Shown here: positions 35,843 to 44,622 of the stretch, one piece after another
Position numbering within the stretch: position 1 is the stretch's first letter
Layout: every line of letters starts with the position of its first letter
Assembly: GCA_903928965.1 (NCBI GenBank)
Contig: CAIYSZ010000057.1
Coordinates: 35,935 to 99,934 of the forward strand
Origin: an uncultured Pseudomonadota bacterium
GTDB taxonomy: Bacteria > Pseudomonadota > Gammaproteobacteria > Methylococcales > Methylomonadaceae
Reading direction: 5' to 3'
Length of the DNA: 64,000 nucleotides
Notes under the pieces: model-generated
Databases searched by the model: none
Told to the model about the DNA's origin: nothing
The model's input: the letters and a program-made list of their open reading frames with translations, nothing else
Position numbers and translations under genes: made by a program

Positions 35843-37273
35843 TTATTGAAAACTGCTGGCATTGAGTAAAAACAATGAGCCTATGCTCAAGAAAAATCCT
35901 AACAATATTGCAGGCATCCAGCGTAAATGGAAGCTAAAGGTATAGTCTTTTTTGACCAGGCCGAGTAAGTGCAAGGCCGGCGCGGAGCCGATGGCCAACA
36001 GGCTGCCGCCCACACCCAAGGTTAATGTCAGTAATAGCCATTGACCTTTGGGAATCTCCGGGTGCATGCTGAGTACGGCGAACATCAAGGTGCCGTTGTC
36101 GACAAACGCCGAAGACAGGCCGATTAATATATTGGCCAAGCTGACATCGATTTCAATGAATAGATAATGCGCGATTTGGCCCAGATAGCCGATGAAATCC
36201 AGCGCGCCGACGATTAACATGGCACCGTAGAAGAACAGCAAAGTATCCCAATCCACGCCGGCGATGCATTTATAAATATCAAAACCCTTTTGCTGTTCCG
36301 AGCCGCCGGGCTTTTCCGAAATAATCAGGTAATAAGTAAAAAATTGCAGGATACCGAGTCCGGCGATCATGCCGGACACCGGTTGCATTTCCAGCCAGAT
36401 GTTGGCGGCGACGGTAATGCCTAAGGTGACGACGAACAGAAAAATAATGCGTTTGCTGCCGCGTTTTAGTTGTATGGTTTCTTGAGGCGCGTGCGGGGTT
36501 TCCTTCGGTACCGAGAAATGCATGAAGATGGCGGGTACAAAAAAATTAATCAAGCACGGCACGGTCAGGGCGAAGAATTCGGTGAAGTGCAGAATGCCTT
36601 TTTGCCACACGAACAAGGTGGAAATGCCGCCCAATGGACTCATGGTGCCGCCGGCGTTCGCCGCCACCACGATATTGACGCAAGTGAGGGCTATGAATTT
36701 GGGCTGGTTTTTGCCCACGGTTAGCACAATGGCGCCCATCAGCAAACCGACCGTCAGGCTGCTGACGAAGGTGGAAAAGAAAAAGGACAGGCCGCCGATA
36801 ATCCAAAACAATTGCCGGTAACTGAATTGCTTGTTCAGTAAATAAATGCGCAGGCCGTTAAAAATACCGCGTTCGCTCAAGGTGTTTAAATAAGTCATCG
36901 ATACCACGATGAAGAGCATTAATTCCACGTAAGCGGTCAGATTGGTTTCAAACGCCTTGGCGGCTATTTGCGCTTGGCCATGTAGGGTATAGTAAGTGCA
37001 AATCGCGAACCAAGTCAGCGCCGAACCCAAGATCATGGGCTTGGATTTTTTCATTTCATGCACATCCTCGGTCATCGCGATAATGTAGGCGATGGCCGTG
37101 ATGGCGATGGTCAAATATCCAACGAAATGATGTTTCAAGTCTGGCTGCGCGACACCAGCGGCTTCCTGCGCGTAAGCCCAAGCCGGCAAAACGGCTATTA
37201 GGATCAGGATCAAAACGTGACGGCAATTCGCCAGATAAAATAAGCTTTTTAAACGATAGAAAAGGGTTTGCAT
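35843..37273 (-). CDS. nhaD: NhaD-type Na+/H+ antiporter
   Basis: The 476-residue membrane protein has an N-terminal signal-like helix ending AWAYA and about twelve more helices. Family motifs include IAMTEDVHEMKKSKPMILG (about 65-83), AANAGGTMSPLGGISTLFVW (about 207-226), VDWDTLLFFYGAMLIVGAL and LSSAFVDNGTLMFAV. This is the ion-transporter superfamily arrangement of NhaD antiporters, which export Na+ or Li+ in exchange for protons. No good SD precedes the ATG. Two OmpR-type direct-repeat sites lie 40-100 bases upstream. kdpDE and the porin lie downstream, so local genes cluster on ion homeostasis. Confidence 0.92.
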   Translation of the reverse strand: MQTLFYRLKSLFYLANCRHVLILILIAVLPAWAYAQEAAGVAQPDLKHHFVGYLTIAITAIAYIIAMTEDVHEMKKSKPMILGSALTWFAICTYYTLHGQAQIAAKAFETNLTAYVELMLFIVVSMTYLNTLSERGIFNGLRIYLLNKQFSYRQLFWIIGGLSFFFSTFVSSLTVGLLMGAIVLTVGKNQPKFIALTCVNIVVAANAGGTMSPLGGISTLFVWQKGILHFTEFFALTVPCLINFFVPAIFMHFSVPKETPHAPQETIQLKRGSKRIIFLFVVTLGITVAANIWLEMQPVSGMIAGLGILQFFTYYLIISEKPGGSEQQKGFDIYKCIAGVDWDTLLFFYGAMLIVGALDFIGYLGQIAHYLFIEIDVSLANILIGLSSAFVDNGTLMFAVLSMHPEIPKGQWLLLTLTLGVGGSLLAIGSAPALHLLGLVKKDYTFSFHLRWMPAILLGFFLSIGSLFLLNASSFQ

Positions 37274-37314
37274 AGGGGTTTGCGCTAATCGCCCGGAGCG
37301 TCTGGTGGAGAAAA

Positions 37315-37374
37315 GGGTGTAAAGATTTTGTAACTACCCAATTTTAGAGCGTTGGGTGTAAAGATAATGTAATG
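37315..37374. promoter_or_regulatory. Two direct-repeat sites upstream of nhaD
   Basis: GGGTGTAAAGATTTTGTAA (37315-37333) and GGGTGTAAAGATAATGTAA (37354-37372) match at 17 of 19 positions with a 39-base period. On the minus strand each reads TTACA-N5-TTTACACCC. This fits the tandem half-sites bound by OmpR-family regulators: the CpxR box is GTAAA-N4-8-GTAA, and the E. coli KdpE site, as I recall it, is TTTATACTTTTTTTACA. The rest of the 283-base gap up to 37556 shows nothing clear. Confidence 0.5.
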
Positions 37375-37556
37375 AAATGTTTTGACTTTTGAAACAGATT
37401 ATTTTCTTTTTAAAAATAATTGCCCGGGATTTCTGTCTCCGTTCAGGCGGTTTGTTCTTGATGATAAGCGTGATTTCGTGATTATTGGTCAGCTTGCGCC
37501 GTTACAACAAACACATTGGCGATTTGCAGAGAAGTAGGTGTGGCGCTGGTGAAAGC

Positions 37557-38108
37557 CTACCACAGTAAATCGTCCGGAATTTTGTAGGCGGCGTAAGGAT
37601 CGTCGGCTTCGGGAGCGGGCGGGGGCGAGTTCAGCAATACTACGCAGTCAGGTAGGCGTTCGCTTATTTTAGCGGCGGTTTCGGTGTTTACCAGAAAATA
37701 GGCGCCGTCTTGCTTGACAATGCCGATGCGGCCTTCCACCAGGCCGGCGCGGGTGTCGGCCGAGACGTATACGGTTTTAACCTTGGCGTCGTCAGCGAAT
37801 TTGAAGGGTGCGCCGTTGGGATCGATGGCGATTTGATGTTGCTCGATCATTTGACGAATTTGCGCGGCGACGGCCTTTTGCGCCTCGGCTTGCTGGCGTT
37901 GCAGGTTCAATTGCTTGTCGCGCTCGGCTTGGGCGCGGCGGATTTCTTCCAGTTCATGTTTTAAGGCATCGTCCGCGGTTTGCCCTTGGGTGCGCTGTTG
38001 TTTTTGCTGTTTGCGTTTTTCCGTCTTGACTTGTTTCAGTTTAGCATCGCTGGTCAGGCCGGATTTGAGTAATTGTTCCTGCAGGGAAAGCGGGCCGGAT
38101 TTTTTCAT
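37557..38108 (-). CDS. DUF2058 family protein
   Basis: The 183-residue cytoplasmic protein has the DUF2058 layout. It starts with SLQEQLLKSGLTSDAKLKQV and continues with a long Lys/Gln/Arg-rich coiled coil (about 25-90). A small globular end follows (YVSADTRAGLVEGRIGIVKQDGAYFLV...AAKISERLP). The homologue in E. coli is YaiL, of unknown function, sometimes noted as nucleoprotein-associated. It is a single gene with no operon partner. Confidence 0.92.
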   Translation of the reverse strand: MKKSGPLSLQEQLLKSGLTSDAKLKQVKTEKRKQQKQQRTQGQTADDALKHELEEIRRAQAERDKQLNLQRQQAEAQKAVAAQIRQMIEQHQIAIDPNGAPFKFADDAKVKTVYVSADTRAGLVEGRIGIVKQDGAYFLVNTETAAKISERLPDCVVLLNSPPPAPEADDPYAAYKIPDDLLW

Positions 38109-38221
38109 GGCGTCGTATCGGGCAAAGCGCTGTTAAGTTGAGTTTGTAATAAAAATCGTGATTCGGGCTAATGAAATATTAGAATCACATTTTCTTTTTG
38201 CTTGAGTTTACCAGGATTCTA

Positions 38222-39406
38222 TCAATGGCCCAGCATTTTGACGGTGGCTTTTTGCCACCAGGTCAAGGGCCGGGTCAAGGGCTTGACGCAAGTGTCGTAG
38301 CCTTGGTATTCGACGCCGCGAAACACTTCGTCGCGCAACCAGCGGTAAGCGTCTGGCGCGCTGGCTTGGAGACGTTCAGGAATCAAGATGTACTGCGCCA
38401 CCAATTCCGCCAGTTTTTCCTGGGTGACGCCGTCGTAACGGCCTTCGTTGACCTCGGCCAAGTATTCAAAGGCCTCGAACCATTTGGACGGCCACAAGGC
38501 CAGACGCGCTTCGCGAATCAGGCTGGCGGTCTCTTCGTCGTTGGAAATTTTACGGTAGCGTTGAAAATAATACAATTCGTCTTGGCCGTTCCAAAAATGA
38601 AAATTGTCAATGGTATGCGCGATTTCATGTACTACGATAGGCAGGCGGAAATCGACCAGATATTGCACGTCGATATCGCGGTAGCCGCGGCCTTCCTTGC
38701 CTTTGTCAAAGGCCTTGATGGTGAAGATGATGAGATTTTGTCCGCTGAAGACTTGCGCCACGGTTTGGTAACGGAAGCCGTGGCCGGGAATCAACGTCAA
38801 CGGGTGAGTATGGTCTAGCCAGATGCCGGTGCGGTAATCCTCGGGGAAGGCATCTTTTATCAGGGTTTGCATGGCGCTGGGTTTGTCGGCGATGGCCTGC
38901 TCAAGGTTATCCAAGGGCTTGGCCTTGCTGATGTTATGCCGCAGAAAGGCGGGGATTTTTCGCACCGCTTTCTCGAACACGCGCAAATGGTCGGCGGTAA
39001 AATGCGGCAGTTGGTAGTCGTCGCTGTGCTTGACGAGGGTTTTGGCGTCGTAAAACAGGGCCAAGGCGCGCAGGGCGGCGTTCGGGTCGTCGTCCCAATA
39101 GCGCCGCAAGACGCAGAAATCGTCACCGGCGCATTCGGCGCGGAATTCCGCCAAATCTTCCAAATATTCGGGGCTGCGGTGATCGGTGAGCGCCGCTACC
39201 GCGTCGCGGCGCAATTCCGGGCGGCCGGCTTCATAAAACTGGACTATGCGCCACAGTTCGCTGATAGAGTCGACTTGTTGCTGGCTGGTGGCGCACAATA
39301 ATTCGTTGCCTTGCGAAAGCGTAAAAAAACGGTTTTGAAACAAGGTTTCGCCGCCGCGCGCCGCCGACCAGCACCCGAATAAAAATAACAGGCAGGCTAA
39401 ACGCAT
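38222..39406 (-). CDS. Exported putative zinc metallopeptidase (HEIAH)
   Basis: The 394-residue protein starts with a signal-like segment (MRLACLLFLFGCWSAARG). The Cys at residue 12 sits in a poor lipobox. The key feature is HEIAHTIDN (His at 260 and 264), a HEXXH zinc site. It is followed about 40 residues later by WFEAFEYLAEVNEG, which could give the third ligand as in gluzincins of the ATLF/M34 type (HEXXH with a later ExxAE); that family link is inference. Several cysteines in the first 120 residues may form disulfides. The substrate is unknown. It ends the bamD side of the operon: bamD stops 1.2 kb downstream of its own start and only 22 bases before this gene. Confidence 0.72.
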   Translation of the reverse strand: MRLACLLFLFGCWSAARGGETLFQNRFFTLSQGNELLCATSQQQVDSISELWRIVQFYEAGRPELRRDAVAALTDHRSPEYLEDLAEFRAECAGDDFCVLRRYWDDDPNAALRALALFYDAKTLVKHSDDYQLPHFTADHLRVFEKAVRKIPAFLRHNISKAKPLDNLEQAIADKPSAMQTLIKDAFPEDYRTGIWLDHTHPLTLIPGHGFRYQTVAQVFSGQNLIIFTIKAFDKGKEGRGYRDIDVQYLVDFRLPIVVHEIAHTIDNFHFWNGQDELYYFQRYRKISNDEETASLIREARLALWPSKWFEAFEYLAEVNEGRYDGVTQEKLAELVAQYILIPERLQASAPDAYRWLRDEVFRGVEYQGYDTCVKPLTRPLTWWQKATVKMLGH

Positions 39407-39428
39407 CGGGGGCGTGAGCGTAAAGGGT

Positions 39429-40283
39429 TTAGTAGCGGTCGAAGCCGATATAGTTCCAAAAACGTTGCATTACGGTATCATCTTTGTAATCGACTTTCGG
39501 CGCGCCGTTGGGGTAGTTTAGCTGGTAAACCCGTTTTGCGTCGGCGGCCAAATCCTCCAGGCCGAGGTTGTGGTAACCCGCTTCCATGATTTCCAACGCT
39601 TGCGGCACGGCCGGGGTGCGCTGATATTCCTTGATGACGAAATTGGCGCGGTTAATCGCCGCTTCATAGGCTTTGCGCCGCATGTAAAAATCCGCCACAT
39701 GGATTTCATACATGGCCAGGTTATTACGCAACGCGATCATGCGCAAGCGGGCGTCATCGACATATTGGCTGTTAGGGAATCGCCGCGTCAGTTCCTGGAA
39801 ATTGTCGTAGGAATCCCGCGCGGCGCCGGGGTCGCGCTGCGATGAGTCAGTAGGAATGAAGCGGTCAATGAAGCCGATGCCGCGGTTATAATTGACCAGG
39901 CCTTTTAGGTAATACAGATAATCCACGTGCGGGTTGCGAGGATGGGTTTTGATGAAACGGTCGGCGGCGGCGATGGCGGCTTCCGGATCGTCGTTTTTAT
40001 AATAGGCGTAAGCCACGTTCATTTGCGCCTGCGGGGCATAGTCGCCGAACGGGTAGCGGGCTTCCAGCGCTTCATATAAAGTGATGGCTTTTTGATAGCT
40101 TTTGTTATCCAGGGCTTCCTTGGCTTGGTCATGGAATTTTTTTTCGTCCCAGCCGGAGTATTCGTCTTCCTTGCCCGCAGCCGGCTTGCTTTCTTTATCC
40201 GAAAATATGTTTAGCGTTTCGCAGCCCGGCAGCCAGAAGGCGCTGGCGGCCAAAAAAATAATTTTTAGCAAAAGTGATCGCAT
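39429..40283 (-). CDS. bamD: Outer-membrane assembly lipoprotein BamD
   Basis: The 284-residue lipoprotein has lipobox LPGC (Cys 21), so it is processed by LspA and anchored in the outer membrane. TPR-type repeats fill the rest (YQKAITLYEALEARYPFGDYA, PEAAIAAADRFIKTHPRNPHVDYLYYLKGL, AYEAAINRANFVIKEYQ). The BamD-specific DRDPGxARxSYxxF-type segment is present as QRDPGAARDSYDNFQEL. BamD couples BamA to the other lipoproteins of the BAM complex and is essential. It is divergent from rluD, the usual order. Confidence 0.96.
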   Translation of the reverse strand: MRSLLLKIIFLAASAFWLPGCETLNIFSDKESKPAAGKEDEYSGWDEKKFHDQAKEALDNKSYQKAITLYEALEARYPFGDYAPQAQMNVAYAYYKNDDPEAAIAAADRFIKTHPRNPHVDYLYYLKGLVNYNRGIGFIDRFIPTDSSQRDPGAARDSYDNFQELTRRFPNSQYVDDARLRMIALRNNLAMYEIHVADFYMRRKAYEAAINRANFVIKEYQRTPAVPQALEIMEAGYHNLGLEDLAADAKRVYQLNYPNGAPKVDYKDDTVMQRFWNYIGFDRY

Positions 40284-40393
40284 AATTCATTCAATACGTT
40301 GTATTATTGCCGGTTTTTCGCGGCAATTTCCGGCGGCGGAGAAGTGGAGCCCTTCCAGGGCTTGCAAGGCGAAGTATAACTTAAAATACCACT

Positions 40394-41338
40394 ATGACGA
40401 TATTAACAGCTAGGGTTCCCGAGGATTTGGCCGGCATGCGCCTGGACCAATGTTTGGCGGAAATTTTTCCGGATTATTCGCGCAGTAAATTGCAAACCTG
40501 GATTAAGGCCGGCAGGGTCAAGGTCAATGGCTTGGCTAGGCAAGGGCGCGATAGGCTGGACGGCGGAGAAGCGTTGGAACTGGACGCCGAAGCGGAAGCG
40601 GTGTTGATATGCGACGCCGAGGAAATACCTTTGCACATCGTGCATGAAGACGACAGTTTATTGATTGTCAACAAACCGGCCGGTTTGGTGGTGCATCCGG
40701 CGGTCGGCAATTGGAGCGGCACATTGGTCAACGCGTTGTTGAATCATGAGCCTAAATTGAATATCTTGCCGCGCGCCGGCATTGTACACCGGCTGGATAA
40801 GGACACCAGCGGTTTGTTGATGGTGGCCAAGACCTTGCAAGCGCATAACAGTTTAGTGGAGCAATTGCAGGAACGCAGTATAGAACGGGAGTATTTGGCG
40901 TTGGTTAAAGGGTGGATGACCGCCGGCGGCTGCGTGGACGAGCCGATAGGCCGGCATCCGGTGGACCGTAAACGCTACGCGGTGCGCCGTGACGGCAAGG
41001 AAGCGGTGACGCATTACCGCTTGGAAAAACGGTTTAAGCGGCACACCTTGATTCGGGTGATGCTGGAAACCGGTCGTACGCATCAAATTCGGGTGCACAT
41101 GTCGCATATCAACTATGCCTTGGTTGGCGACCCGGTATATGGCGGCCGCTTTCAAATGCCGGCTGAATGTTCGCCTGCCCTGGCCGAGGCGTTTCGGAAT
41201 TTCAAGCGGCAAGCTTTGCATGCGGCCAAGTTGGGCCTGGAGCATCCGGAAACCGGAGAGTATTGCGAATGGGAACAAGAGATGCCCGCGGACATGCGGC
41301 ATTTAATCGAATTATTGGCTGAAAATGAATTGGCTTGA
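40394..41338 (+). CDS. rluD: 23S rRNA pseudouridine synthase RluD
   Basis: The 314-residue enzyme isomerises U1911, U1915 and U1917 in 23S rRNA (E. coli numbering). It has an N-terminal S4 RNA-binding domain (MRLDQCLAEIFPDYSRSKLQTWI, about 14-36). The catalytic motif is IVHRLDKDTSGLLMVAKT (about 131-148; Asp in RLDKD). The conserved RTHQIRVHM comes later. Placement between bamD (divergent) and pgeF (14-base overlap) is conserved in gammaproteobacteria and separates it from RluC or RluA. Confidence 0.96.
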   Translation: MTILTARVPEDLAGMRLDQCLAEIFPDYSRSKLQTWIKAGRVKVNGLARQGRDRLDGGEALELDAEAEAVLICDAEEIPLHIVHEDDSLLIVNKPAGLVVHPAVGNWSGTLVNALLNHEPKLNILPRAGIVHRLDKDTSGLLMVAKTLQAHNSLVEQLQERSIEREYLALVKGWMTAGGCVDEPIGRHPVDRKRYAVRRDGKEAVTHYRLEKRFKRHTLIRVMLETGRTHQIRVHMSHINYALVGDPVYGGRFQMPAECSPALAEAFRNFKRQALHAAKLGLEHPETGEYCEWEQEMPADMRHLIELLAENELA

Positions 41339-42047
41339 GCCGGAATGGCCGTTGCCGGCCAATGTGCGGGCGGCGGCGACTTTGCGTCATGGCGGCGTGG
41401 GCGCGGGCGCTTACGCCAGTTTTAATCTGGCGGCGCACGTCAACGACAATCCGGAGCATGTGCGCGAAAACCGCGCACTTTTGAAAAACAGGTTGGATTT
41501 GCCGGCGGAGCCTGTTTGGCTGCGGCAGGTGCACGGGATAGCGGCGGTGGACGCGGCGGTGGCCATGGAGCCCGAGGCGGACGCCAGTTACGCCGCGCAA
41601 GCCGGCGTGGTCTGCGTAGTGCTGACCGCGGATTGCCTGCCGGTGTTGTTTTGCGGCGACGGCGGCCGGGTGGTGGCGGCGGCGCACGCCGGGTGGCGCG
41701 GCTTGGCGGCCGGGGTTTTGCGCGAGACGGCGGCGGCGATGCGTTGCGCGCGGATCAGCGCTTGGTTGGGGCCGGCGATTGGGCCGGAGCGGTTCATGGT
41801 CGGCGCGGACGTCTACTTGGCGTTCACGCAAGCCAATCCGCAAGCGGCGGCGGCGTTTCGCGCGGTTTCCGCCACGCATTGGCTGGCGGATATCTATCAT
41901 TTGGCGCGCCTGGATTTGGCCGCCGCCGGTGTTGGGGAAGTATACGGCGGCGGTTTTTGCACGGTGAGCGAAGCGGAACGCTTTTTTTCGTACCGCCGCG
42001 ACGCTGGGGTAACCGGGCGCATGGCTAGCCTGATTTGGAGAAGCTGA
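41325..42047 (+). CDS. pgeF: Purine nucleoside phosphorylase / laccase-domain protein PgeF (YfiH)
   Basis: The 240-residue protein of the YfiH family has the metal and active-site motifs QVHG, TADCLPVLF, AAAHAGWRGLAAGVL and LGPAIGPERFMVG. It ends with CTVSEAERFFSYRRDAGVTGRMASLIW. Members act as purine nucleoside phosphorylases; E. coli YfiH removes wrongly placed L-Ser from peptidoglycan precursors. Its start overlaps the end of rluD by 14 bases, so the two are translated together. Confidence 0.95.
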   Translation: MNWLEPEWPLPANVRAAATLRHGGVGAGAYASFNLAAHVNDNPEHVRENRALLKNRLDLPAEPVWLRQVHGIAAVDAAVAMEPEADASYAAQAGVVCVVLTADCLPVLFCGDGGRVVAAAHAGWRGLAAGVLRETAAAMRCARISAWLGPAIGPERFMVGADVYLAFTQANPQAAAAFRAVSATHWLADIYHLARLDLAAAGVGEVYGGGFCTVSEAERFFSYRRDAGVTGRMASLIWRS

Positions 42048-42048
42048 G

Positions 42049-42870
42049 TTGAGTTTACTAAGCTATATTTTGCTGTTTACCGCGTTGGGCGGTGTATTGA
42101 GCGTGCTGGCCGCCGCATTGTTTTTATTGTTGCCTCCGTCGCGGCGGCAAAAGCTGTTGCCGCACGGGATTAGTTTCGCCACCGGAGCCTTGTTGACCGG
42201 GGCTTTCGGCGGTTTGTTGCCGCATGCGTTCGGCGAGGCGTCCGCGGATCAAATTCCGGGTTTGTCGGCGACTATTTTGGCCGGCATTTTACTTTTTTTT
42301 ACTCTGGAAAAACTGCTGATTTGGCGGCATTGCCATGCACAGGATTGCCAAGCGCACGGCGAGGACGCGCACGTGCGTTCCGGACCCGGTCACTACGCGG
42401 GCGTCAAGGAAAAGCCGGCCGGCATGTTTATCATCATCGGCGACAGCTTGCACAATTTTGTCGATGGGGTGTTGATCGCCGCGGCGTTCTTAACCGACGC
42501 GGAATTAGGCATGGTCACTAGCTTGGCGGTGGCGGCGCACGAGATTCCGCAAGAAGTTGGCGATTTCGCTATTTTGCTGCACAGCGGCTATAGTCGGAGC
42601 AAGGCGTTTTTATTTAATTTGTTGTCAAGTTTTGCCACAGTGGCCGGCGGGTTGTTGGCGTATTTCGGCATGGCGCGCCTGCATGCGGTGTTGCCGTACT
42701 TTTTATGCGTGGCGGCTTCTAGTTTTATTTACATCGCGGTGGCGGATTTGATTCCTACCTTGCACCGGGAAACCGATCTAAAGACGTCTTTGTTGCAAAT
42801 CGTACTGATTTTGGCCGGCGTGGCCCTGATTTCCGGCATGCAGCATTGGGCGCATGCGATGATGCAATGA
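42049..42870 (+). CDS. ZIP-family metal transporter
   Basis: The 273-residue membrane protein has about eight helices. The ZIP signatures are HNFVDGVLIAAAFL (about 142-155, helix IV) and AAHEIPQEVGDFAILLHSG (about 163-181, helix V), the residues that bind zinc, iron or manganese. A His-rich loop (HCHAQDCQAHGEDAHVRSGPG) precedes them and probably senses or buffers the metal. The start is TTG at 42049, one base after the pgeF stop, with GGAG 9 bases upstream; no closer ATG exists. Metal specificity cannot be told from sequence alone. Confidence 0.93.
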   Translation: MSLLSYILLFTALGGVLSVLAAALFLLLPPSRRQKLLPHGISFATGALLTGAFGGLLPHAFGEASADQIPGLSATILAGILLFFTLEKLLIWRHCHAQDCQAHGEDAHVRSGPGHYAGVKEKPAGMFIIIGDSLHNFVDGVLIAAAFLTDAELGMVTSLAVAAHEIPQEVGDFAILLHSGYSRSKAFLFNLLSSFATVAGGLLAYFGMARLHAVLPYFLCVAASSFIYIAVADLIPTLHRETDLKTSLLQIVLILAGVALISGMQHWAHAMMQ

Positions 42871-42969
42871 TGCAAGGTTAAAAACATTGCGCGTCGCTTA
42901 CGCTTGGCGCATCTCAGGTTCGGAAATAAATGCATCGCGTAAAAAAATGGCTATGCAAGATTACTTAAT

Positions 42970-43012
42970 TTGACAACGACGAATAGCCGGGAATACTTGC
43001 GTAAGCAAGTAT
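42970..43012 (+). promoter_or_regulatory. Promoter and palindromic operator of the globin-like gene
   Basis: TTGACA (42970-42975) and AATACT (42992-42997) with a 16-base spacer form a good sigma70 promoter. A perfect palindrome ATACTTGC-GTAA-GCAAGTAT (42993-43012) begins on the -10 and covers the predicted start of RNA, a typical repressor site. It is not the FNR/NnrR pattern TTGAT-N4-ATCAA. Confidence 0.6.
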
Positions 43013-43038
43013 AAAATAATAACTACCTGGAGAAATTT

Positions 43039-43584
43039 ATGTCAAACCTAGCATTGACCTATCCGCAATTGGCCGCTTGGCTGTACGGCGAAGAACCGGC
43101 CGCCTTGGCCGTCGCCAAGGATTTTTGCTCGCGCATGCGCGAGGACTATCGCATTAACCGGTTTTTTAACGATAAATCCGTGGACGAACATGCCGCCGCA
43201 TTATTCGCCCCGATCAAGGCGTTGTTAGCGTCTCAGTCGCCAAGCGCAGAGGAATTGCATGCCTTGGTCAACGATTATTTCACCGCCGCGTTTGCCCGTC
43301 ACAATCGTTCACCTAGTCTGGTGACCGGGAATGATTTCGCGTTTTTGTTGGACATAGCCGGCGGCAAGGATATGCGGGAAATCATTCCTTTATGCGAGTC
43401 CCATGCCTGGCTGATTAAATTAATACCCGACGATGATCATTTCGACGCGGCGATGGAACATTTGGCCGCCAGCATGGTTAAAGCCGGCGTCCCGGAATCC
43501 TTGCGCCGGCAGATACTGGATTTCGCCGAGCGCGGGCGTGACGCGGTGCTGGCGCGCGGCCCGTCGGCTTTGCAAGCCGCTTGA
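43039..43584 (+). CDS. Divergent truncated-haemoglobin-like protein
   Basis: The 181-residue protein resembles group I truncated haemoglobins at both ends: CSRMREDYRINRFF near the N-terminus (about 30-43), then GKDMREIIPLCESHAWL (about 112-128), and HFDAAMEHLAASMVKAGVPE (about 134-153), which parallels the HFDAVVEHLxATLxxxGVP of that family. The His in CESHAW could be the proximal haem ligand. The middle (about 70-110) does not match, and the protein is longer than the usual 120 residues. Oxygen, NO or redox chemistry is therefore inference. GGAG lies 8 bases before the ATG, and a palindromic operator covers the promoter. Confidence 0.6.
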   Translation: MSNLALTYPQLAAWLYGEEPAALAVAKDFCSRMREDYRINRFFNDKSVDEHAAALFAPIKALLASQSPSAEELHALVNDYFTAAFARHNRSPSLVTGNDFAFLLDIAGGKDMREIIPLCESHAWLIKLIPDDDHFDAAMEHLAASMVKAGVPESLRRQILDFAERGRDAVLARGPSALQAA

Positions 43585-43770
43585 GCCCGGCTCGGATGCC
43601 GATGGCGGAGTATTGGGATGATTTTTTATCATATTCAATGCATTGACTCTATGCTCGCGGCAGGCGCGCCACAAAGCTGGCCGTTGCCGCGCCGATAAGC
43701 GTATAATACCGCCGCTTAGGATGTTTTGGTAAAGTTTTATAACAATAACAATTAGCTGAGAGGAAAAAAT

Positions 43771-44184
43771 ATGATCGGTGGTGTGATAAATGTTTTAGTG
43801 GCGATTTGGGTGTACCAAACGCTGCTTAAGGTTAAATTCCCTAATTTATTGTGGTGGGTAGTGGGCGCGGCGGCTTTGTTTTTTGCGGTGGAATTTACCG
43901 TGCAACTGTTCTGCATCGAAATTATTGATGCGCTGAACGGTAAGGACATCGGCGGCGAATATGAACCCGGTTTGACCGATGTTGGCGACCGGAAAACCCA
44001 GGAAGCAGCCGGCGGCGGTATGTTCATGTCGGTGGTTTGCGAGTTGTTCCCGTCCGTGGCCGGGGTGTTGGCGGTGGCTATTTTGCGTGCGCAATTCATT
44101 CTGAAAGCGGCGCTAACCCCCGCTAATCTGTTTAGCGGCATTAAGGAAATGTTTATTAGTATCGGCAGTAGCTTTAAGCCTTAA
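43771..44184 (+). CDS. Small integral membrane protein of unknown function
   Basis: The 137-residue protein has an N-terminal helix (GGVINVLVAIWVYQTLL), a second (LWWVVGAAALFFAVEFTVQLF) and a third (FMSVVCELFPSVAGVLAVAILRAQFIL). An acidic loop lies between the second and third (NGKDIGGEYEPGLTDVGDRKTQ). I do not recognise the family. AGAGG precedes the ATG by 9 bases, and a hairpin terminator follows, so it is an independent gene. Confidence 0.75.
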   Translation: MIGGVINVLVAIWVYQTLLKVKFPNLLWWVVGAAALFFAVEFTVQLFCIEIIDALNGKDIGGEYEPGLTDVGDRKTQEAAGGGMFMSVVCELFPSVAGVLAVAILRAQFILKAALTPANLFSGIKEMFISIGSSFKP

Positions 44185-44195
44185 TAAAGTCATTG

Positions 44196-44221
44196 CGGCG
44201 GCCGGAAGCTAACGGCCGCCG
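44196..44221 (+). terminator. Hairpin terminator after the small membrane-protein gene
   Basis: CGGCGGCCG (44196-44204) pairs perfectly with CGGCCGCCG (44213-44221), with an 8-base loop. AGTCTTTTA follows, a short T-rich tail. Confidence 0.75.
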
Positions 44222-44622
44222 AGTCTTTTACTTGCACCGCGAAATTTTTAAGCCTCAAACGGCAAGCCGGAAATTATTGCTATGCTAAGCCGCTAACAAA
44301 AAAGACTGTGTTAATGAAATGTAGAAGGTCTTGTGAACCGCGAGTTCTTGAGAAAGGCTTCAGGACGTTTTTTGACGAACAGCTTGCGCTTACAAGGGCG
44401 TAGGCTACCCTGAACTATACTTATAGAGACTTGTTTTTCTATAACTTTTTGAAAGCCGTGTCTTATTATTGGTTAAGTCTTTGTAGGCAATTTTTGAGCC
44501 GATTGTCGCCGCGTTTTCAATTGTATTATCATTCCCATCTTCAGCGGTTTTGCCGAATTGCGGATTCACGTTGCGATTTACACTGGGCGCGGCTTGGGTT
44601 GCGTGTATTTCGATTTCCGGTT
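44222..44622. other. Gene-free region before the DUF2970 gene
   Basis: About 400 bases with no convincing gene. The minus-strand 139-residue ORF here overlaps DUF2970 in another frame and has no credible start. An imperfect TATAGA/TCTATA hairpin lies near 44421-44443. I see no riboswitch upstream of metH. Confidence 0.45.
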
